Shown here piece by piece: positions 57,913 through 64,000 of a stretch of DNA of 64,000 nucleotides. Made by a program: the position numbers and the translations under genes. The DNA lies in NCBI GenBank assembly GCA_022559985.1, contig JAFJTR010000006.1, positions 372,001 through 436,000 on the forward strand. Reading direction: 5' to 3'. Every line of letters begins with the position of its first letter. The first letter of the stretch is position 1. This stretch comes from Parastagonospora avenae f. sp. tritici 18332-5 (taxonomy: Eukaryota; Ascomycota; Dothideomycetes; Pleosporales; Phaeosphaeriaceae). A model generated the notes under the pieces. That model did no database searches, was not told the DNA's origin, and worked only from the letters and a program-made list of their open reading frames with translations.

Positions 57913-59809
57913 CTATCGCGCCTTCAAAATGTCCGCAGCCTTCTCACCAATACCGTACATAGTGGCCTGGAGATGGCAAGATGGAATGATGGGGATGATA
58001 GAAGCATCGACGACGGACAGGTGTTGAGTTCCATAGACCATCAACTTGTCGTTGACACAACCTCCAGCATGCTCAGGCATCATGGGGCAAGAACCTGACG
58101 GGTGAGCAAGTGTGGGCGACAACGAGGCCTGGGCAAGGAGAGCATCATAAATCTCCTTGTCGGTAGTATACCTTGCACCAGGCACTCGTTCAGAGATCTG
58201 GAAGCGGCTGAGCTCAGGACGTGCCCAAACAGTGCGGAAGAAGCGGAGGCCAATAGCCATGATAGTGCGATCGATGGGATTGACAAAGGCGTTGTGGGTC
58301 ACCTCTGGCGGTCCAGTCGGGTTAGAGGCGTTCAGGTAGACAGTGCCACGAGACAGAGGCTTCTCTACGCCAACGAGGCCAAAAGTACCATCGGCAGGGA
58401 CGGGGAATTCGGTGACAGCAGCATCGCGGCGCTTGAAAATGCTTGCGATTGCTTCGCGCTGGCGGGCGAACCCTTTCAGTAGCTTTTTGTTGCCCTTGTA
58501 CACAGCTGGCAAGTAGCTTTCGGCGTTTTGGCTGTTCAGGCTGCTGATGATGGCGTTTGTATCGTTGGTCATGTCAGGCAGGGAGATGAAAGCCAGAGCA
58601 TTTCCGCGAGCATATGTATATGGCCCAGTCTTGTGTTGCACATACTGCTCCCAAGCGCTGGCGTTGAAAGTGGCGTTGGTCATGAGAGAGTTCTGGTTGG
58701 GAAAGGTGGTCGTAGTGGTATTGAAGATGACGGTGGCGTAAGGGTGGTCTTGGAAGTTTGAGCCTACAGCATCAAGCTCAACGCGGACCTTGATACCAGC
58801 AGCCTTGAGCACAGCCTTGGGTCCAACACCACTCAGCTGTAGAAGCTTTGGAGTCTGGATTGCACCCGCAGCAAGCACAACCTCTTTTTTGGCGTAGACA
58901 GTAGACGTCTTACCCGTGGCGGCGCAAGTGATCTCAACACCCCTGGCCATAGGCTTATCTCTGTTGTCGAACACAATCTTTTCAGCGGTGTTTCCTGTGA
59001 GAATCTTGAGGTTGGTACGGGAGGTAATAGGGTCGATGTACGCATAGCGCGCATGGGCTCGTCGCCCGGTCTTCGCATCCATGGTGTTGGCGTACCAGGA
59101 AGGGCCAAAAGCCTCACCATTGTTACCGTCGACTGGGACATGGACACCAGTAGCTTTCCATGCCGCCCAGTAGTCCTTGATATCATCGTACTGGTTGTCT
59201 GTGATGCTGACAGTCAAAGGACCACTGCCATATGTGCTGGGATCCCAAGTGATGTTGAAATCATCAGCAATCTTCTCGGAAGGAGGCTGAAATGTCGTGC
59301 CTTTCTTGAAATACGGCTCCATACCGTCCCATCCCCATCCTTTATTTCCAAGAGCCTCCCATGCGTCGTAGTCGGCAGCTGAGCCACGGTCGTACACCAT
59401 CCCGTTGATGACCGATCCTCCTCCAAGCACCTTAGCAACGAGCACAGGGTAGCTGGCGTTGCCAAGAGCGGGCTCTGGCTTAGAGTTGATGCCATTCCAG
59501 AGAAGACCAGCGGAGGCCGTGAGATCATTGGCCTTGTACGGGATCATGGTTCCATCATTGTCAACAGACTCGCCGCTTTCGATAACGAGGATAGATTCTG
59601 TGGAGAGGTCAACAGATGCTTGCCAGAGACTTTGGAGAGTTTAACATACTGCTTCTGTCCTCACTCAGTCGGTTAGCAACCACTAGACCTGTTATGCCAC
59701 CTCCAACAATCACATAGTCGTACTCCTGTGCCAACGAAGCCGCAAGAGCTGGCGACAGGGTAACGCATAGCAGCTGAGCGAAACACGCAATACGGGAAAA
59801 CACGGCCAT
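57913..59809 (-). CDS. secreted GMC oxidoreductase (FAD-dependent)
   Basis: Flavin-dependent alcohol/aldehyde or glucose-type oxidase or dehydrogenase of the glucose-methanol-choline family. Exons 59809-59650 and 59597-57913 give 614 residues, the family length. A signal peptide is visible (IACFAQLLCVTLSPALA). The FAD dinucleotide fold follows as YDYVIVGGGITGLVVANRLSE. GMC signatures are present as KVLGGGSVINGMVYDRGS and LAAGAIQTPKLLQLSGVG. C-terminal active-site blocks are HPSGSCPM and LSVVDASIIPIIPSCHLQAT, including the conserved His. Several N-glycosylation sites (NIT, NTT, NAT, NAS) fit secretion. Substrate (aryl alcohol, glucose or other) cannot be told. No lesions seen. Confidence 0.93.
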
Positions 59810-62122
59810 TTTCGATCCCAGGGGAGACTTTTAACGAGAGTAAACTGGGATACTTGTGACGCATATTAAGATATTCGGCCACTAGAGGCTTTATACAGCT
59901 TTACAACGACATGACATTGGTCGATTGCCTTGTAGGCCACGTGAAAGATAACCGGCAATTCCATGCCCCAGCTAATTTCATTAGCATGATGGGCCCAATT
60001 ACGGTAGCGGCAATGAGGCGAAGGAACGCGGAACGGCGTCCAATGCTGTGGCGGGCGGCCGTGTAATTTTTCCGTCTGGCACTACACAGAATCTAGACGG
60101 GACGCGGAACAGCCTGACTAGCGGCTAACATACCTATCAGACCATAAAGATCGATTCGAACACAGATCAAGAATTTTCAGCCCGGTTCGCTGAGCCCGAG
60201 TGTGGCAATGTGGATACTTCTGAATGCCTGCAATGCAAGGGCATAGCAACATAGGACAGCCGATGCCCATTGGCGAGTCAGATAATGCCGGTCGTCGACA
60301 GAAGGCCAAATGGATCGTACGGTGTTTGAGGGAGGGATCTTCCAAGACGATATGGTTGGTCACAACACCTAGCATCTAGTCCATTGACAATGTCACTCGG
60401 CGCCTTGGCAGGTACATGGATGGTATGAATGCAGACCCTGAGAAACTGGGAGCGGGAAGAGAATGGCCCGCTCACCGCAGAAATTGAGTTTGCGCTACGG
60501 TCCCGCAAGTATTTGTAGACTTGACAGTGTTACCCTCAGCACTAAGGTGTACTACCGGCGATTGCCTACCCGTGGACGTCTCTCAAGCTAGGTCGCTTTA
60601 CAAGACGCATACTGCGCATTGCTACAGTTCTTACTGAACGTCTATCGATGAGACCGCAAAGGCGCCCTTGCAATTTCGCAAGGCGCAAGACACTACCAGG
60701 GATTCTGCAGATCATTATGCTTCCAGAAGCCAATCAGACCGGGGTTTGTGCTCAATGGGGGCCTGATCATCGCTACGAAATGCTTGCCTAATCTGCATCC
60801 TCGGGTTCGGTACCTTCGACGTGTGTAGATAAGTCCGTGTCTCCATCTGCATCTATGAAATCTCACATCAGATCGCGTCCCCCAATCTTGCGTCAAAGGT
60901 CAGCTTGGGCTATCGCGATAGGGAACATTGCGCGAAGCTGTGGTCACTGATCGTGCCTTGCATCCCGAGCTATGAAACAGCAAGTCGAAGCGACCTCGGG
61001 AACATGTCTTGTCGAAGTCAGATCATGTTCGGCCCTTCGCAGTGCTCTCATCACACGGCTCGGCTCTGGAGCCTTTTCTGGTGGGGTCTCTTCCCAACTC
61101 TTCCTTGCCTTGCCCAGTTGTGTCTTAAGGATTGGTGGATGTTGGATCGTTAAAGTCTCGAATGAGGACATTTGTCTCCGGCGTTCCTGTTGGGTTCTCG
61201 GTTGATGTGAAGCCACAGCCACGGTCGCTTCGAAGTCATACCGGCCTGCGCATGACTGCGCGACTTGAAGTTCAAACGACGCTGAGAAGGCACGCCCAGG
61301 CTGGCCTGTCCAGGTTTGAATCTGCAGGCGCCGCCCATGTTCTGCGACACATGTTATTGATCTCGCGTAGTGGTCGACCTAATCGCTCTTTGTTTGAGAA
61401 TGTTTCGGGCGACTCTCTCCGGAGATGGGACCCGACACTTGCAGCACGTGTGATGCTTAGCTTGATGGCGGCTTGGCATTCTCCCGCCTTTCGCCTGCCT
61501 GAATGCCGGTGCTACTTCACCGAGAATATGCTCAGACAAGTTCGATTGCACGCACACAAGGCATATCGCACCGAGAGAAAAGCCGTGCGTCGTCTTCCCT
61601 TCACAAAATCCTTCTCCATCATATTCTACATACTTCACAGTCGCGTCCTGGGACCCGTCGATACGGCACCAGAACGTGCCTTGTATCTTGAGAGGCGTTG
61701 ATCATAATGTACACCGCGTTGCCAGATCGTCAGGAAGCGCATTGTAAGATCTCTGGTGGTGCGACAGATCTAGTGTAGATTCGACTCGTGCTGCCCCACT
61801 TGCGGCTGTTCCGTACCAATGGATGCCATGTCCTGTCTGTGTGGGGCCTTAATCAAGCTTATGCGAGATCATTTGACAAGCGGTTCTTTCACGGGAAGAT
61901 GCACCATACCAGAGTGAGATGCTATGGCTACTTTGCCCCGAGTTCACTTTACGGTGGCGCCGCCGGTAGCTTGCTTCGAGAACGGAGTGCCTGAGCTGGT
62001 CGAGGCCAGTAATTTAACAGACAGGCAGGAAACCCATATATCCCAAAAGGCTATCACTCTACCAGAATTTCTGGCGAATCGTTAGTTTTGTGCTGGACAG
62101 TAATCGAATCATACCGCTCGCG
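59810..62122. other. 2.3-kb region without recognised gene
   Basis: Divergent spacer between the GMC gene and the membrane protein. Open frames up to 189 codons occur (61132-61701 plus), overlapped by minus-strand frames of 60-95 codons. None carries a motif, and no consistent gene model emerged. It contains the promoters of both neighbours. Confidence 0.4.
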
Positions 62123-63415
62123 ATGGCAGACATGGCACCACAAGAATGGCCGAATCAGCGACTGAAGATCCTTATCCCTAGCTGGACGCTCATGATTATC
62201 AGCACTATTTTCGTTATCTGGAGAGTTGTGTATGGTCTTATGAAGTCGCGCAGATTCATGTTGTCCGACTACCTGTTGATCATTGCCACTGTAAGTGATC
62301 TTCCCCTCAGATGCGCGCCAGGGTCTGACAGCAACAGGCGCTCAACATTACAGCCACATGTACGAACCATATCGTGGTCGATTCTGGTCTTGGACGACAC
62401 ACCCTAGATCCTACAGTACTTCCAAATATTGCAAGATATTCGTATTACCTTTGGATCTCACAAGTGATCAACATCATTGCAGTCGCAGTACTCAAGTGGT
62501 CAATCTGCGCATGGCTCTTGGTGCTCAACTTCTCCATGGTTTACCAAATCATCGTTTGGCTTTCAATCCTTATGGTGACTGCCCTGGGATTCCTCGCGCC
62601 GGTCTTAACCTTGTTTGGTTGCAGTCCGCTCGAGGCCAACTGGAATTTTGCCTACAAACCGCGCAAGTGCTGGGCTCGAGGCACGCTGGAGCTCTCGTAC
62701 ACGCAAGGCATCTCCAATATCATCACTGATGTTGTTTACATGGCCGCACCACTCATATATCTGTCAAGGGTGCAACTATCGAGGAAGACACAGTTGGGCA
62801 TCCGCATTGTCTTTCTCCTCTCCATACCGTAAGTATACCCAGCAGAGCCACATGGTGTTGAGCAATCACCTTTCGAGACCGTAAAGGCTGACGTTATGTG
62901 CTCACAGGGCGACTGTGTGTTCCATCTTCAAGACCGTGGAGCTCAAAGCCATCACCGACACTAAGGATCCAACGTGGGATGCGGTGAATTTAGGCATTTG
63001 GTCCTCAGCCGAGTGCTCAACCGGCATACTTATCGCTGCTCTACCTCCCCTACGCAAGGCCTTCGATAATCTGTTCAAACGCATCGTTCCTTCTACACTA
63101 CAGAACTCGCAATCAAAGCCACAATACGGCTACGGCTATGGGCACTCCACTAGTGGCAACATACGAATGAGCACGTTCCAGAGTAGCAAGGCATATCACA
63201 GTCGCATTCCTGGGGAATCGATTTTGGATAATGATAGCGACAGTGATCGAGCTATCCTACAGGAGGAGGAGGGCAAATGTGCAGGTATCATGAAGACTAC
63301 CAAAGTCACGGTAGAAGAAAACGAAGCTAGTGGCTCACAGAGCTCCCAGTTGTCGCGCAAGCGGAGCCATGATTGGCCCGAGCTTCGTGCAGGCCCGGGT
63401 GGGCATGTAATCTAA
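62123..63415 (+). CDS. rhodopsin-like integral membrane protein (fungal PTH11-related domain)
   Basis: Exons 62123-62290, 62338-62828 and 62908-63415 give 388 residues. Seven hydrophobic segments are visible. They include PSWTLMIISTIFVIWRVVYG, the loop RRFMLSDYLLIIAT, YYLWISQVINIIAVAVLKW, IIVWLSILMVTALGFLAPVL, NIITDVVYMAAPLIYL, the RIVFLLSIPATVCSIFK segment and TGILIAALPPLR. The Cys-containing loop SPLEANWNF with CWARG and the DYLLI motif match the fungal rhodopsin-domain family (PTH11-like receptors without CFEM domain). The long Ser-rich, acidic C-terminal tail (NDSDSDRAILQEEEG) is cytoplasmic. Some members sense surfaces or hosts, but most are uncharacterised. ATG 62123 is the first in frame; a second lies three codons on. 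Confidence 0.85.
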
Positions 63416-64000
63416 CGAAGGACAAATGTATCGACTCCGATCGAGAAGCGGCGTGAACACTAATATCAGCGACACGGCACACTTTTAAAAGATACCCCCG
63501 GTGCGACTTGCAGGATGGAAGCACACGAATGAATTTTCCTGGCCAATCTTAGTCTTTTGCTCTGATGTTCTGGGTTTCGAACGTTCCCTACAACGATGTG
63601 GATTTCTTCTAATGAACATAGGCCCGCATGGAAATTGATGTAAACAAAAGCTAACACAGGTGGATATTCAAAGCAGCAAATTTGCCTAGAAGCATAGATC
63701 GTGTACTGCAAAAAGGCCTCTAGTAGAAAATAGCTATAGCCGCTTCTCTATAAGGCTGCAAGTGACCTAATGTATACCCTGACCGTGATAAGGAGGAGGC
63801 AATTACGCCCACGACTATTGCACTGCAGCGCAAGATGACGATCCATTCGCTACTAAGTGTCGGAGAAGAGCTCATAGTCTTCTAGTATGTGAATCGCTGG
63901 CGCAACAATCGACTTGTTTCGCTTTCAACAGCGAGAATTTCGCCCTCACGGTCATCTCTCGGATGCATAGCGCAGACCTACGTGCGAGTAAGATTTCGGA
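63416..64000. other. gene-free right edge
   Basis: About 585 bp downstream of the rhodopsin-like gene. Only short frames, no motif; presumably its 3' region and the start of another spacer. Confidence 0.35.

Noticed and set aside
60120..60220. Possible tRNA (GATTCGAAC-like B-box text)
   Set aside because: No matching A-box, acceptor stem or cloverleaf could be folded around it.
61132..61701. 189-codon open frame between the GMC and rhodopsin-like genes
   Set aside because: No motif, Arg/Leu/Ser-rich composition of random type, and overlapping minus-strand open frames of similar quality.

Overview
The window looks like nuclear DNA of a filamentous ascomycete, most likely a Dothideomycete and possibly Pleosporales (lineage is an impression from protein style, not tested). 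Most genes have short introns of about 45-60 bp with GTANGT-like donors and CTNAC-like branch sites. Compact single-gene units lie on both strands. The proteins are typically fungal: Zn2Cys6 regulator, TRK K+ transporter, PTR2 peptide transporter, S28 peptidase, rhodopsin-like membrane protein and a Fot1/pogo transposon. All exon borders below were read by eye from frame continuity and GT-AG signals. No transcript data were used.

Layout. 0.2-9.6 kb is a dense housekeeping block: oxysterol-binding protein (-), nicotinamidase PNC1 (-), cytochrome c oxidase subunit COX4 (+), KEOPS subunit CGI121 (-) and a zinc-cluster transcription factor (+). 10.5-18 kb holds a secreted S28 serine peptidase, an MFS transporter and a TRK potassium transporter, all on +. 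18-28.6 kb is sparser and carries three separate Myb/SANT-like genes (19.9-20.9 -, 23.3-24.3 +, 27.4-28.6 +) with long spacers. 28.6-34.8 kb is about 6.3 kb with no gene I can recognise.

34.8-42.2 kb reads as a decaying accessory block. An aldehyde dehydrogenase, an unknown protein, a secreted LPMO-like protein and a membrane protein each carry one or more in-frame stops or frameshifts, while an alpha/beta hydrolase in the middle is still open. From 43 kb genes are intact again: malic enzyme, two uncharacterised proteins, PTR2 peptide transporter, a 2EXR/F-box-like protein and a monocarboxylate-type MFS transporter.

55.5-57.6 kb is a complete but dead Fot1/pogo element: 2.1 kb, about 30-bp terminal inverted repeats, TA on each flank, transposase broken by two frameshifts. 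Beyond it lie a secreted GMC oxidoreductase, a 2.3-kb spacer and a rhodopsin-like integral membrane protein.

I found no CRISPR array, rRNA, convincing tRNA or obvious biosynthetic cluster. The most unusual features are the pseudogene block with one surviving hydrolase, a GC-AG intron in the TRK gene, an apparently orphan promoter at about 34.0 kb, and several unnamed but well-supported proteins.
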